This document shows positions 17,355 through 27,195 of a stretch of 64,000 bases of DNA, in pieces. Every line of letters begins with the position of its first letter. The first letter of the stretch is position 1. Below the pieces are notes generated by a model that had not been told where the DNA came from, made no database searches, and saw only the letters and a list, made by a program, of their open reading frames with translations. Both the position numbers and the translations under genes were made by a program. The DNA is from Sphingobacterium faecium (GTDB lineage Bacteria; Bacteroidota; Bacteroidia; Sphingobacteriales; Sphingobacteriaceae), in contig NZ_QBKH01000001.1 in NCBI RefSeq assembly GCF_003054045.1, positions 620,001-684,000 of the forward strand. The letters are read 5' to 3'.

Positions 17355-18515
17355 TTGATTTTGAATAAAAAAGGAATAGCTGTTTTAGGTTCGACGGGTA
17401 GTATAGGGACACAGACCTTAGATGTGGTGCGGGCTTTTCCTGATCGTTTTGATATTGTCGTATTGACTTGTGGTTCTAACGCTACTTTGTTAGTTGAGCA
17501 GGCACTGGAATTTTTACCACAGGCTGTTGTTGTAATTGATGAAGCTCAGTTCGAATTTGTTAAAGTAAAATTGAGTCATACTGCTATTGCTGTTTATTCC
17601 GGTATGCAAGCTTTAGAAGAAGTAGTGCAGTTTGAAGAAATCGATGTGGTTTTAAATGCCATTGTTGGTGCGGCAGGTTTACGACCAACCATTAAAGCCA
17701 TTGAAAATGGTAAAGATATAGCACTTGCAAATAAAGAGACCTTGGTTGTTGCTGGGGAACTGGTAATGGGTTTAGCGTCACAACATCAAGTTCAGATGTT
17801 GCCGGTTGATTCGGAACATTCTGCTATCTTTCAATGCTTAGCTGGAGAGGAGACTAACCCGATTGAAAAGATTTATATAACCGCTTCTGGTGGTCCTTTT
17901 CGCGGAAAGGATCGGTCTTTCTTGGCGTCAGTAACAAAGGAACATGCTTTGAAACATCCAAATTGGGTGATGGGCGCTAAGATTACTATTGATTCTGCTT
18001 CTTTGATGAATAAAGGTTTAGAGGTCATAGAGGCAAAATGGCTTTTTGATTTGGAAGTGGATCAAGTTGATGTCATCGTACATCCACAGTCTATCGTGCA
18101 TTCTCTTGTTCAGTTTCAAGATGGTTCTATCAAAGCACAGCTTGGGGTGCCCGATATGAAATTGCCGATACAATATGCGTTGTCTTATCCGCATCGTTTG
18201 GAAAATAATTTTGAACGGTTTAACTTCTTGGATTATCCTCAATTGACTTTTGAAAAGCCCGATTTACATACCTTCAGAAATTTGGCACTGGCTTATGATT
18301 CATTGCGAAAAGGCGGTAATCGTCCATGTGTGTTAAATGCGGCCAATGAAATCGTAGTGGATGCATTTTTAAAGGATAAGATCAGTTTCTTGGGTATGAG
18401 TGATGTAATCGAGACGGTATTAGAAAAAGTAAATTATCTTGCGAGACCAAGTCTAGATGACTATATTGAGTGCGATTATGCCGCAAGGAGAATTGCGGAA
18501 GAAATTATCAATTAA
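17355..18515 (+). CDS. dxr: 1-deoxy-D-xylulose-5-phosphate reductoisomerase
   Basis: A 386-residue MEP-pathway enzyme that converts DXP to 2-C-methyl-D-erythritol 4-phosphate with NADPH. The NADPH loop GSTGSIG is at about 12-18, the metal/substrate motif LPVDSEHSAI near 153-162, and the flexible-loop and phosphate-binding segments SGGPFRG and HPNWVMGAKITIDSA follow. There is no ATG before the NADPH loop, so translation must start at a TTG (17355, or 17361). It sits between a membrane protein and rseP, a pairing often seen in bacteria. Confidence 0.93.
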   Translation: MILNKKGIAVLGSTGSIGTQTLDVVRAFPDRFDIVVLTCGSNATLLVEQALEFLPQAVVVIDEAQFEFVKVKLSHTAIAVYSGMQALEEVVQFEEIDVVLNAIVGAAGLRPTIKAIENGKDIALANKETLVVAGELVMGLASQHQVQMLPVDSEHSAIFQCLAGEETNPIEKIYITASGGPFRGKDRSFLASVTKEHALKHPNWVMGAKITIDSASLMNKGLEVIEAKWLFDLEVDQVDVIVHPQSIVHSLVQFQDGSIKAQLGVPDMKLPIQYALSYPHRLENNFERFNFLDYPQLTFEKPDLHTFRNLALAYDSLRKGGNRPCVLNAANEIVVDAFLKDKISFLGMSDVIETVLEKVNYLARPSLDDYIECDYAARRIAEEIIN

Positions 18516-18537
18516 GTAAAATTATAGAAGGAGATAC

Positions 18538-19863
18538 ATGGGTGTTTTAATTATGGTGGCACAAGTCATTTTAGGCTTGTCGATTTTAATTGTATTGCAT
18601 GAGCTGGGCCATTTTTTAGCGGCACGAGCTTTTGGGATCAAAGTAGAAAAGTTTTATTTGTTTTTTGATGCTTGGGGTGTCAAATTATTCAAATTCAAAT
18701 ATAAAGATTGTGAGTATGGTATAGGATGGTTGCCTTTAGGAGGATACGTTAAAATCGCTGGTATGATTGATGAGTCCATGGATACTGAGCAATTGAAAGG
18801 AGAACCTCAAGAGTGGGAATTTCGTTCAAAACCAGCTTGGCAACGCTTGATTGTGATGTTGGGCGGTATTATCGTGAATGTAATTGTTGGTGTTGTAGTT
18901 TTTTGGATGTTAACATTCAAAATGGGAACCACAGATATTAAAAACGATCAATTGGTGAATGGAATTGTTCCGGGTGAAATTGGTAAATCAATCGGCTTAC
19001 AAGCGGGAGACCGTATCATGGCTATTGATGGTGTTAAAATTGAAAACTATTCGGACTTAATCAGTTCAAAATTATTAATGGGTGGTGTTGATCTTACCGT
19101 TAATCGTGCTGGTGTAGATACTCAAATTCATGTACCTGCTGATATTTTAAATACTATTGCAGATAAAAAGGATGAGAAGTTTATCGAACCTCGTATGAAA
19201 ATGACTGCTGTTGCTGGTATTCAACCGGGTTCTGAAGCTGTAAAAATGGGCTTTATGAAAGGTGATAGTATCATCGCAGTTGATCAAACCCCAATTTTGT
19301 TTTTTGACCAGTTCAAAGATCAGTTGAATAGTAAAATAGGCAAGCCGATTGAATTGAAAATTGTACGTAATGGTCAAGAACAAGCACTAAAAGGTGTGGT
19401 ACCAAAGGATGCAATTTTAGGTTTTAATGTCAATCGTGATCAAACGATTAAAACGTTTACCATCCATTATAGCTTATTGGAATCTTTACCAATGGGCGCA
19501 AAAAAAGCATTCACTGTGATTACAGATAATGCAAAAGGATTTGGTAAAATATTTAAAGGCGAGATTCGTGCTGATAAGGCGCTTTCAGGTCCTGTAGGAA
19601 TAGCACAATTGTTCGGTACTGAAGTGGATTGGGTACGTTTCTGGTCACTGGTAGGTATGTTGTCAATGGCTTTGGCATTTATGAATTTATTACCTATTCC
19701 AGCTTTAGATGGTGGTCATGTTGTTTTCTTATTAATAGAAATGATACAAGGAAAACCGTTAAGTGAAAAATTCTTGGAGAAAGCACAAATGGTTGGGTTT
19801 TTTATTCTACTCGCTCTGATGGTGTTTATTTTCGGGAATGATATTTTTAAATTATTTAAATAG
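18538..19863 (+). CDS. rseP: RseP-type site-2 intramembrane metalloprotease
   Basis: A 441-residue inner-membrane zinc protease that cleaves membrane-bound anti-sigma factors and remnant signal peptides. HELGH is at residues 21-25 in the first helix. Two PDZ domains lie between about 120 and 300. The second metal-ligand motif MNLLPIPALDGGH is near the C-terminus, with a last helix at about 415-435. It has an unusually strong Shine-Dalgarno for this clade (AGAAGGAG, 6 nt before the ATG). It is 22 nt downstream of dxr. Confidence 0.93.
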   Translation: MGVLIMVAQVILGLSILIVLHELGHFLAARAFGIKVEKFYLFFDAWGVKLFKFKYKDCEYGIGWLPLGGYVKIAGMIDESMDTEQLKGEPQEWEFRSKPAWQRLIVMLGGIIVNVIVGVVVFWMLTFKMGTTDIKNDQLVNGIVPGEIGKSIGLQAGDRIMAIDGVKIENYSDLISSKLLMGGVDLTVNRAGVDTQIHVPADILNTIADKKDEKFIEPRMKMTAVAGIQPGSEAVKMGFMKGDSIIAVDQTPILFFDQFKDQLNSKIGKPIELKIVRNGQEQALKGVVPKDAILGFNVNRDQTIKTFTIHYSLLESLPMGAKKAFTVITDNAKGFGKIFKGEIRADKALSGPVGIAQLFGTEVDWVRFWSLVGMLSMALAFMNLLPIPALDGGHVVFLLIEMIQGKPLSEKFLEKAQMVGFFILLALMVFIFGNDIFKLFK

Positions 19864-19882
19864 CATCGCATAAACTTAGTGA

Positions 19883-19920
19883 AACAAGGTCTTACTTGAT
19901 TTGTAAGACCTTGTTTATTT
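19883..19920 (+). terminator. Terminator of the dxr-rseP operon
   Basis: AACAAGGTCTTAC / GTAAGACCTTGTT perfect 13-bp stem with a 7-nt loop, followed by TATTTTT. Confidence 0.85.
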
Positions 19921-19935
19921 TTACATATTTGTATT

Positions 19936-20139
19936 ATGGATGGAAAAACAAGAGCAACGATTAAACCAGGTATGTTGGTTAATATTATCCTAAAAAAAGA
20001 TCAACGTTCGGGAGAGCTTACAGAAGGTATCGTAAAAGATTTATTGACTTCAGCCCCTTATCATCATAGAGGAATTAAAGTCCGTTTGATGGACGGTCAG
20101 ATAGGTCGTGTGGCTGAGATTATTGAAGAAGACTTTTAA
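19936..20139 (+). CDS. YwbE family protein
   Basis: A 67-residue protein matching the small YwbE family over its whole length: RATIKPGMxVxIxLKKDQRSG, then LTEGIVKDLLTSAPYHHRGIKVRL and GxIGRVxEI. The pattern suggests a small beta-barrel (KOW/SH3-like), possibly nucleic-acid-binding, but its role is unknown. A bidirectional terminator follows. Confidence 0.85.
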   Translation: MDGKTRATIKPGMLVNIILKKDQRSGELTEGIVKDLLTSAPYHHRGIKVRLMDGQIGRVAEIIEEDF

Positions 20140-20156
20140 TGGAGTTCTTCTGTTGT

Positions 20157-20195
20157 AAAAAAGGCTTCTATCCAGTAAGATAGAAGCCTTTTTTA
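20157..20195. terminator. Bidirectional terminator between convergent genes
   Basis: AAGGCTTCTATC / GATAGAAGCCTT perfect 12-bp stem flanked by A6 and T6 tracts. Confidence 0.88.
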
Positions 20196-20259
20196 TACCT
20201 ATTATCAGAGATTTATTGCTGTCTGCTTTTTTTCTCTGAAGCATGTGTACATCGTTGAA

Positions 20260-20868
20260 TTAGATGATCGGGAATATCTTTTTTTGGAGATCGATCTTAT
20301 AATTGCTTTTTAATGAATTGAAAAAGTCCTGATTGCTCGGATTATTTTGATATACGAGATAAGGAATTTCAATAATCTCCTCCTGAGTTTTGATTCTAAA
20401 ATATCCAAACAACAATCCTTTTGTATTTTGAATAGACTCGATTTGTTGTACAGCTTGGACATCGCTAAGCAAATTAAAGCGATAGGTCTTCTCTGTTAGA
20501 GATTCAATCATGACATCTGCTGTTTGTTTATTATACCAAATTACCTGACTGGTTGTTTTCTTTAAATGATTTTTGAAGAGAAATAAGTAGCCCATCATAT
20601 AGATTGAGATTGGCAGTAAGAACAGCAGTAGCTTGACTTTGATGATCAATGCAAGCATGATAATAAGTAAGACGCCACCTATACCCACATTTTTCATTAC
20701 TTTTTGAGAAGTATCGGCGATGATGACTTTGGAAGTATCGATTTTTTGATAACCATTTTTTACAATAATAGCTGGACTATTACTGGCAGTAAATGATGCT
20801 GACAACTTTTTACTGATGTAGTATAATATAAATAAGATAAGTCCGGCTATTAAAATAATTTTGGTCAT
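20260..20868 (-). CDS. Membrane protein of unknown function
   Basis: A 202-residue protein with an N-terminal helix (about 3-20), a hydrophobic pair (about 62-100) and a hydrophilic C-terminal part of about 100 residues that alternates hydrophobic positions as beta structure would. It lies 12 nt after panB on the same strand and is probably co-transcribed, but I see nothing that links it to pantothenate synthesis. No domain recognised. Confidence 0.7.
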   Translation of the reverse strand: MTKIILIAGLILFILYYISKKLSASFTASNSPAIIVKNGYQKIDTSKVIIADTSQKVMKNVGIGGVLLIIMLALIIKVKLLLFLLPISIYMMGYLFLFKNHLKKTTSQVIWYNKQTADVMIESLTEKTYRFNLLSDVQAVQQIESIQNTKGLLFGYFRIKTQEEIIEIPYLVYQNNPSNQDFFNSLKSNYKIDLQKKIFPII

Positions 20869-20880
20869 GACAACTATCGG

Positions 20881-21696
20881 TTAATATTGTTCGTTTTGAT
20901 TGGGATAATCGACTGATTTTACATCAGCAACATATTGTCCAACTGCTCCAGTTATTTCTTGATAGAGCTGTGCATATTGCCTTAAGAATTTAGGTTTAAA
21001 CCCATCTGTCAATCCAAGCATATCATTAACGACTAATACCTGTCCATCGCATTGATTTCCAGCACCTATACCAATCGTTGGTATGTTTAGCGAAGCACTT
21101 ACTTCTGCGGCTAGTGCAGCAGGTATTTTTTCGAGTACAATGGCAAAGCAACCCGCTTCTTGTAGTGCTAAAGCATCAGCTTTTAATTTTTCAGCTTCGT
21201 TTTCTTTTTTAGCACGAACACCAAAATTTCCAAATTTATTGATTGCTTGAGGGGTTAATCCTAAATGACCACAGACAGGAATCCCTGCGTTTATAATTTT
21301 TTTAATGTTGTCAATGATTTCCAGGCCGCCTTCTAATTTCAGCGCATGTGCTCCAGATTCTTTCATTACACGTACCGCTGATAAATATGCTTGCTCAACA
21401 CTACCCTGATATACGCCAAATGGAAGATCAACTAAAACCATAGCTCTGTTTGTACCACGTACCACAGAAGCAGCATGGTAGATCATATGATCTAAAGTAA
21501 TGGGAAGCGTAGTTTCATAACCCGCAAATACGTTCGCCGCTGAATCTCCTACTAAAATGATGTCGATTCCGCCTTGGTCTAGTGCCCTAGCCATGGTGAA
21601 ATCATAACCGGTTAACATCGCAATCTTTTCGTTACGCTGTTTCATCTCTTGTACTTGTACTGTTGTAATACGTTTTACTTCTTTATTTACAGACAT
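20881..21696 (-). CDS. panB: 3-methyl-2-oxobutanoate hydroxymethyltransferase
   Basis: A 271-residue enzyme making ketopantoate for pantothenate/CoA. Family motifs are clear: MLTGYDFTMARALDQGGIDIILVGDSAANV (metal ligand Asp in VGDS), VLVDLPFG, the EGG segment (KLEGG), GHLGLTPQ and the C-terminal GIGAGNQCDGQVLV. Full length. A TAATTTTG -7 element lies on the minus strand at 21726-21719, 22 nt before the start. Confidence 0.95.
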   Translation of the reverse strand: MSVNKEVKRITTVQVQEMKQRNEKIAMLTGYDFTMARALDQGGIDIILVGDSAANVFAGYETTLPITLDHMIYHAASVVRGTNRAMVLVDLPFGVYQGSVEQAYLSAVRVMKESGAHALKLEGGLEIIDNIKKIINAGIPVCGHLGLTPQAINKFGNFGVRAKKENEAEKLKADALALQEAGCFAIVLEKIPAALAAEVSASLNIPTIGIGAGNQCDGQVLVVNDMLGLTDGFKPKFLRQYAQLYQEITGAVGQYVADVKSVDYPNQNEQY

Positions 21697-21823
21697 TACT
21701 GATTTATTTTAATTTAATCAAAATTAGAGAAATTCGTTGAATTAAGGTCATTAATTATTGATTTTAACATGATAGTTTAGTAATTAGAAGACTAAATTGC
21801 TTTGATTTTACTATTTTTGTGCC

Positions 21824-22567
21824 ATGAGAGAAAACGAAACTCGCTTATTTAAATTTCCGAAATTTTCCGATCTTATTGTTTTTGAAGATGATAATTTGAT
21901 TGTTATCAATAAACCACCATTTATCGCTTCTTTGGACGAACGCGAAGGGGGGGAGATCAATATTTTACGCTTAGCAAAAAAATATTTTGCCGATGCACAA
22001 ATTTGTCATCGACTGGACAAGGAAACTTCGGGATTGTTACTTATTGCTAAAAATCCGGAGACCTACCGTGCCGTCTCTATTGAATTTGAAAGACGTCGTG
22101 TCCATAAAGTATATCATGCTATTATCGCTGGAACACATACCTTTACAGATCTGAAGGTTGAATTACCGATTTTGAATCAGGGTAGTAAAAATGTATCTAT
22201 AGATCGTGCCAAGGGAAAAGCTGCAACTACAATTTTTAATTCTATCCGTTATTTTAATCATTATACTTTAGTAGAATGTAAACCTATTACAGGTCGTATG
22301 CATCAAATACGTATTCACCTAGCGACTCAAAAAGCAGCTATTGTCGGTGATGATATGTATCATGGAAAGCCCATTTATTTATCACAGATAAAAAAAAGAG
22401 GATTCTCTTTATCTAAAAATGAAGAAGAGCAACCGATTATGAAACGCTTTGCGTTGCACTCTCGATATGTTGATTTTACGATTGACGGAAAGAAATTTGA
22501 ATTTGAAGCTCCTTATCCAAAAGATTTCGCCACATTGCTTAAGCAGTTAGAAAAGTTTGATTCCTAA
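21824..22567 (+). CDS. RluA-family RNA pseudouridine synthase
   Basis: A 247-residue pseudouridine synthase for rRNA or tRNA. The catalytic Asp65 is in HRLDKETSG (62-70), followed by GRMHQIRIHLA, the typical motif III. There is no S4 domain. TATTTTTG lies 4 nt before the ATG (21812-21819), suggesting a leaderless mRNA. It heads a tight operon with tlpA-like and pyrF genes (gaps 11 and 15 nt). The RNA target cannot be determined. Confidence 0.88.
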   Translation: MRENETRLFKFPKFSDLIVFEDDNLIVINKPPFIASLDEREGGEINILRLAKKYFADAQICHRLDKETSGLLLIAKNPETYRAVSIEFERRRVHKVYHAIIAGTHTFTDLKVELPILNQGSKNVSIDRAKGKAATTIFNSIRYFNHYTLVECKPITGRMHQIRIHLATQKAAIVGDDMYHGKPIYLSQIKKRGFSLSKNEEEQPIMKRFALHSRYVDFTIDGKKFEFEAPYPKDFATLLKQLEKFDS

Positions 22568-22578
22568 ATGTATCATTC

Positions 22579-23163
22579 ATGAATCCAAAAACTAAAAAAA
22601 TAGTATTCAATTCTATCTTTGTTGTCATCATTCTTTTATTGCTTTGGCCTACAAGTCGTGCATATTTTCAACAGGGATTGATGCGGATCGGTTTATTTAA
22701 GCCTTCTTTAGAAAAGCCTACAAAATCAGAGTCGGAAGCTTTTATCGCTACGGATCACAATATTTCTTTTAAGAATGATCAGGGAGAAATTGTTCAGATG
22801 GCTGATTTGAAAGGAAAAGTGGTATTCATCAACTTTTGGGCTACTTGGTGCCCACCTTGTATTGCCGAGATGCCATCTATTGCTACTTTATATGAACGAT
22901 TAAAAGATAATAAAGATGTTGTTTTTCTTATTGTAGAGATTGAGGGTGAGTCTGAAAAGGCGAATACGTTTATGAAGGGTAAGCAATTGAATTTGCCAGT
23001 TTACTATCCCAATTCTGCAATTCCAAAAGAATGGTTAGGGGGTTCTATTCCAACGACATTGATCATCAATAAGAAAGGTGTTATTGAAACTAAACATGAA
23101 GGCTTAGCAGATTACTCTCGTAAAGAAGTATCTGATTTTATAATCGAATTAACAAAAAAATAG
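22579..23163 (+). CDS. TlpA-like membrane-anchored thiol-disulfide oxidoreductase
   Basis: A 194-residue protein with an N-terminal membrane anchor (about 8-23) and a periplasmic thioredoxin-fold domain (about 55-194). The active-site WATWCPPC is at 87-94 and the cis-proline loop IPTTLIIN (about 155-162) is present. It is expected to reduce disulfides in the periplasm, for example in cytochrome maturation. It is the middle gene of the rluA-tlpA-pyrF run. Confidence 0.9.
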   Translation: MNPKTKKIVFNSIFVVIILLLLWPTSRAYFQQGLMRIGLFKPSLEKPTKSESEAFIATDHNISFKNDQGEIVQMADLKGKVVFINFWATWCPPCIAEMPSIATLYERLKDNKDVVFLIVEIEGESEKANTFMKGKQLNLPVYYPNSAIPKEWLGGSIPTTLIINKKGVIETKHEGLADYSRKEVSDFIIELTKK

Positions 23164-23178
23164 TACAGAATAACAAGT

Positions 23179-24015
23179 ATGACAAGAGCAGAACTTATTC
23201 AACAGATCAAAATAAAAAAATCATTTCTTTGCGTTGGTTTAGATACAGATATCACTAAAATACCTGAACATCTTTTAGCTGAGGAGGATCCAATTTACGC
23301 GTTTAATAAAGCAATCATTGAGGCTACAGCAGATTTATGTGTTGCTTATAAGCCTAATATTGCATTTTACGAGAGCTATGGAATAAAAGGATGGCAATCC
23401 TTGCAGAAAACTTGGAAGGCACTTCCTAAAGATTGCCTAAGCATAGCGGATGCTAAGCGAGGTGATATTGGAAATACGTCGAAAATGTATGCACAAGCTT
23501 TTTTTGATGAGCAACAATCGGGTTTGGGTTTTGACTCGATCACTATTGCACCTTATATGGGAAAAGATTCTGTTACTCCATTTTTAGATTTTGATGGGAA
23601 ATGGGCAATTGTACTTGCTTTAACATCTAATGAAGGAAGTTTGGATTTTCAGAATTTTCAAAACACTTCTGGATTGCAGTTGTTTGAACAAGTTATTGAT
23701 AAGGTAAATACTTGGGGAACGATTGAAAATCTGATGTATGTCGTTGGGGCAACGCGTGGAGAAGGATTTATTAAAATTCGTGAGCATGCTCCTGATCATT
23801 TCTTATTAGTACCTGGTGTGGGTGCGCAAGGAGGATCGTTACAAGATGTGTGTCAATATGGAATGAATAAGGATTGTGGTCTTTTGGTCAATAGTACTCG
23901 AGGTATTATCTATGCATCAAAAGGTCTTGATTTTGCAGATAGGGCAAGAGAAGAAGCGCTTAAATTGCAACAAGAAATGGAAGTGGAATTGATTAACGCT
24001 GGAATTATCAGCTAG
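23179..24015 (+). CDS. pyrF: Orotidine-5'-phosphate decarboxylase (type 2)
   Basis: A 278-residue enzyme for the last step of UMP synthesis. The opening [10 protein letters not shown], the catalytic D-x-K-R-x-D motif in [12 protein letters not shown] (about residues 91-102) and the C-terminal PGVGAQGG fit the long type 2 family. Last gene of its operon. Confidence 0.94.
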   Translation: MTRAELIQQIKIKKSFLCVGLDTDITKIPEHLLAEEDPIYAFNKAIIEATADLCVAYKPNIAFYESYGIKGWQSLQKTWKALPKDCLSIADAKRGDIGNTSKMYAQAFFDEQQSGLGFDSITIAPYMGKDSVTPFLDFDGKWAIVLALTSNEGSLDFQNFQNTSGLQLFEQVIDKVNTWGTIENLMYVVGATRGEGFIKIREHAPDHFLLVPGVGAQGGSLQDVCQYGMNKDCGLLVNSTRGIIYASKGLDFADRAREEALKLQQEMEVELINAGIIS

Positions 24016-24035
24016 TTGATATAACTATAAGCTTA

Positions 24036-24070
24036 GAAAGCTCCATATCGAAAGATATGGAGCTTTCTTT
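24036..24070 (+). terminator. Terminator of the rluA-tlpA-pyrF operon
   Basis: GAAAGCTCCATATC / GATATGGAGCTTTC perfect 14-bp stem with a 4-nt loop, followed by TTTG. Confidence 0.85.
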
Positions 24071-24154
24071 GTTAGAGATTTTATATTTTGGGAAATTTTT
24101 GGTAAATAGAGTTAAAATCAGCCTCATCAAGTGTATGATGTTTGTAATTTTAAA

Positions 24155-25642
24155 ATGGGACGTATGTGGTTTGTGAAACGAAAAAATAGTTGGATTCTTT
24201 TTGTATTGTTTATCTTGATATGCATTGCTATTCCGCTCTTTCATATTATGAAAACAAAGTGGAATGAAAATAACCATCATACCACGATACCTGTAGGTTA
24301 TACGGACGATGCTAGTCAGTTGAATTTGACTAAAATAGACTCCATTATACCGGTTTCTGAAGATCCAGAAGAAATGATCAAGCAATTACGTGAAGTTATA
24401 CACTATGCCAAAAAATATCATTTAAAGATTTCTATAGCTGGTGCTCGACACAGTATGGGTGGGCATACCATGTCTAAAGATGGTTTGGTACTTAATATGC
24501 TTCCTTATAAACATATGCATCTAGATACCGTGACCAATGTCCTCACTATTGGAGCAGGTGCTTTGTGGAGAGATGCGATACACTATTTAGACGGTTATAA
24601 TAAATCAATAGCTGTCATGCAGGCATTTAGTTCATTCTCGATTGGTGGTTCAATAAGTGTAAATGGTCATGGCTGGCAAGCGAATTCGGGACCAATTGCT
24701 TCTAGTGTTATCTCTTTTACATTAATGAATGTTGAAGGACAAATCCTGACTTGTAGCCGAGATCAAAATACGGAATTGTTCCATCTGGTACTTGGAGGTT
24801 ATGGATTATTTGGGATTGTGCTGGATGTTTCTTTGCAAGTTGTTGAGAATATTCCATTGACCTATCATTATCTACGATTGAGTCCTGAGCATTATGTGGA
24901 GTCTTATAAAAAGTTTGTTTTAGATAATCCTCGGATTAACATGGCGTTTGGCAGACTGAGAATTTCTGATAAATTTTTCTTAGAAGAGGCAACACTTACA
25001 TTTTTTGAGAAAGGCAATGATAAAATAGAATTATTAAGGGAGCAGGCTGACAAAAAAATAGAATCAAGGCGTTTAGTTTTTAGGAGTAGCGTCAATAGTG
25101 AGTACGGGAAAAGACTGCGCTGGAATTTAGAAACTGGCTTGAATAATATATTAAAAAATCAAGTTTTTTCAAGGAATGATCTGTTGAATGATGATGTTTC
25201 ACTTATTGAAAATAGGGATTCATTATCAACAGACCTTTTACAGGAATATTTTATTCCTGAGCGAAATTTCAACCATTTTATTGAGGGGATAAAACCAATT
25301 TTGAAACGGACATCAATTGATCTTTTAAATATCACCATACGTGCGGTAAATCGAGATCGCGATAGTTTCATGCATTATGCAAAAGAAGATGTGTTTGGGT
25401 TTGTATTCTTATTTAACCAGCGTAAAACAAAAGAACAGGAAGAGGAAATGAAAATATTAACAAATCAAATTTTCGATGAAGTAATCAAAAATGAAGGAAC
25501 TTTTTACTTGCCTTATCGTTTACATATTGATCAGACCAAGATGAGAAAAGCTTACCCACAGGCAACTTCGTTTTTTGAACAAAAATTAAAATATGATCCA
25601 GATGAAATTTTTAGTAATAAATTTTATGAGCATTATAAATAG
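24155..25642 (+). CDS. Membrane-anchored FAD-binding oxidoreductase (aldonolactone oxidase-like)
   Basis: About 495 residues from the ATG at 24155 (24131 and 24164 are alternatives). A positively charged start and one helix (about 12-30) place the enzyme at the membrane, probably facing the periplasm. A PCMH-type FAD domain follows: SIAGARHSMGGHTM has the His in the position used for covalent FAD attachment in lactone oxidases, and SIGGSISVNGHGW lies further on. The C-terminus matches the D-arabinono-1,4-lactone oxidase type only loosely. The substrate is unknown; it is a stand-alone gene. Confidence 0.78.
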   Translation: MGRMWFVKRKNSWILFVLFILICIAIPLFHIMKTKWNENNHHTTIPVGYTDDASQLNLTKIDSIIPVSEDPEEMIKQLREVIHYAKKYHLKISIAGARHSMGGHTMSKDGLVLNMLPYKHMHLDTVTNVLTIGAGALWRDAIHYLDGYNKSIAVMQAFSSFSIGGSISVNGHGWQANSGPIASSVISFTLMNVEGQILTCSRDQNTELFHLVLGGYGLFGIVLDVSLQVVENIPLTYHYLRLSPEHYVESYKKFVLDNPRINMAFGRLRISDKFFLEEATLTFFEKGNDKIELLREQADKKIESRRLVFRSSVNSEYGKRLRWNLETGLNNILKNQVFSRNDLLNDDVSLIENRDSLSTDLLQEYFIPERNFNHFIEGIKPILKRTSIDLLNITIRAVNRDRDSFMHYAKEDVFGFVFLFNQRKTKEQEEEMKILTNQIFDEVIKNEGTFYLPYRLHIDQTKMRKAYPQATSFFEQKLKYDPDEIFSNKFYEHYK

Positions 25643-25728
25643 GGGGAGCTAATTTTAACTAAAATGGAAATTTAAGATCAAAAACGTAATTTTAAATAGT
25701 AAATTATCATTAAAGAATATTATAACTG

Positions 25729-27003
25729 ATGAAAGTAATCAAATTACTGCTTTTAATAGGTCTAATGAGCATATGGCATGTTAGTGTTGCGCAGGAGAAA
25801 GAAAGTTTAGCTGTCCAAGTAAAAGAAGTTGGGGATGTGGTATTAGAACCAACAAGCTCTTCTAGTGATGACTTGTATCAAGTTGCATGGGATCTTTATA
25901 AGGCTGGGAAATATGAAGAAGCTTTAAAACTGATTAATAAGCTTATTGTTCAAGATCAAACAATAAGTGCTTACTATGAAGTGAAATGCTATATCTTAAT
26001 TGGATTGAAAAGGAATGCAGATATTATTGCTACGGCGACTAAAGGAATAGCATTGGATCCTGAAAATCATTCTTTTTATGATATTCGTGGTAATACGTAT
26101 TATTTTGATTTGAAACCGGAATTGGCGAGATCCGATTATCAGCGGGTGCTTCAGTTGGAGAAAAATAATGCGCGATATTACAATAATTATTTGAAGCTGT
26201 TGAATGAAATGCGCAAAGATGATGAGCTCATAAATGTATTTACGATTTTTGAAAATAATATAAAAAGAGGCGAAGAGATAGCTGAAGCACGATTTGTAGC
26301 TGATGTTTATTTTTATGGGTCTTTGGCCTTTCAACGTCAAAAAAATAATTTAAGAGCTATTGAACTTCTTGGTAAAGCGATTGAAAAGTCTCCAAAAGCA
26401 GCCATGTATTACAATAATAGAGGTTTGATTTATCAAGATATGGATAAGCTATTGTTGGCCAAGAAAGATTTGGATGAGGCTATTGAATTGGATAATACCA
26501 ATCCGTTGTATTATGAGAATAGATATTCCATATTATTTGACTTGAAGAAATATCAGGACGCTCAAAATGATTTATTGAAAGTGATTAGTTTGGGTAATTC
26601 TGATTTGGATATTTATGCTTCGTTGGCATTGACTTACGATGTGCTAAACAATTATGCAAAGGCAGCTGAATATTATGATTTGGTCTTACAAAAAAGTCCA
26701 AAACAAAGCATGATACTTGGTAACTATGCTTATGCTTTATTCGAGCTCAATCAAATTCCTAAGTCGATCGAAATGTTTGAACGTGCGCTTGCTCTAGATC
26801 CTTCGGAAATTGATGCATTAGTGGGATTAGTGGTTTTATATCATCTTGATGGCAAAGAGGCTAAATCTAAAGAAATAATAACAGTGATTAAGATGAAAAC
26901 TACTTACCCAGCCACAAAAAAATTATTAGATATTCTTGAGAAAGGAGATTACAGATTTACACCTAAATTTAAATTAGCCTGGGGAAAACTCCTCTTGTTA
27001 TAA
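25729..27003 (+). CDS. Secreted tetratricopeptide-repeat protein
   Basis: A 424-residue protein with a signal peptide (residues 1-21, ending SVAQ) and about nine TPR units between residues 45 and 405, e.g. the block AAMYYNNRGLIYQDMDKLLLAKKDLDEAI. It probably acts as a periplasmic interaction scaffold. The partner is unknown; it lies alone between the FAD oxidoreductase and guaA. Confidence 0.85.
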   Translation: MKVIKLLLLIGLMSIWHVSVAQEKESLAVQVKEVGDVVLEPTSSSSDDLYQVAWDLYKAGKYEEALKLINKLIVQDQTISAYYEVKCYILIGLKRNADIIATATKGIALDPENHSFYDIRGNTYYFDLKPELARSDYQRVLQLEKNNARYYNNYLKLLNEMRKDDELINVFTIFENNIKRGEEIAEARFVADVYFYGSLAFQRQKNNLRAIELLGKAIEKSPKAAMYYNNRGLIYQDMDKLLLAKKDLDEAIELDNTNPLYYENRYSILFDLKKYQDAQNDLLKVISLGNSDLDIYASLALTYDVLNNYAKAAEYYDLVLQKSPKQSMILGNYAYALFELNQIPKSIEMFERALALDPSEIDALVGLVVLYHLDGKEAKSKEIITVIKMKTTYPATKKLLDILEKGDYRFTPKFKLAWGKLLLL

Positions 27004-27195
27004 TAGAACAGAGACCTATATACTTATAGGTTATAAAACTACAGAAATTAATTTCTATGCGTTGCATTTAATTAAAAGAGTTTATTTTTATTGGAATAAA
27101 ATAATGGGTTCTTTTTATACTATATGGAGTATTTTGAGTCGATTTAAGTCAAATTTCCATTCTATAAATTCATATCAAATGTGTAACTTTGCGCC

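Noticed and set aside
25996-26340. 114-residue antisense frame inside the TPR gene
   Set aside because: Shadow frame; the TPR protein on the other strand is clear.
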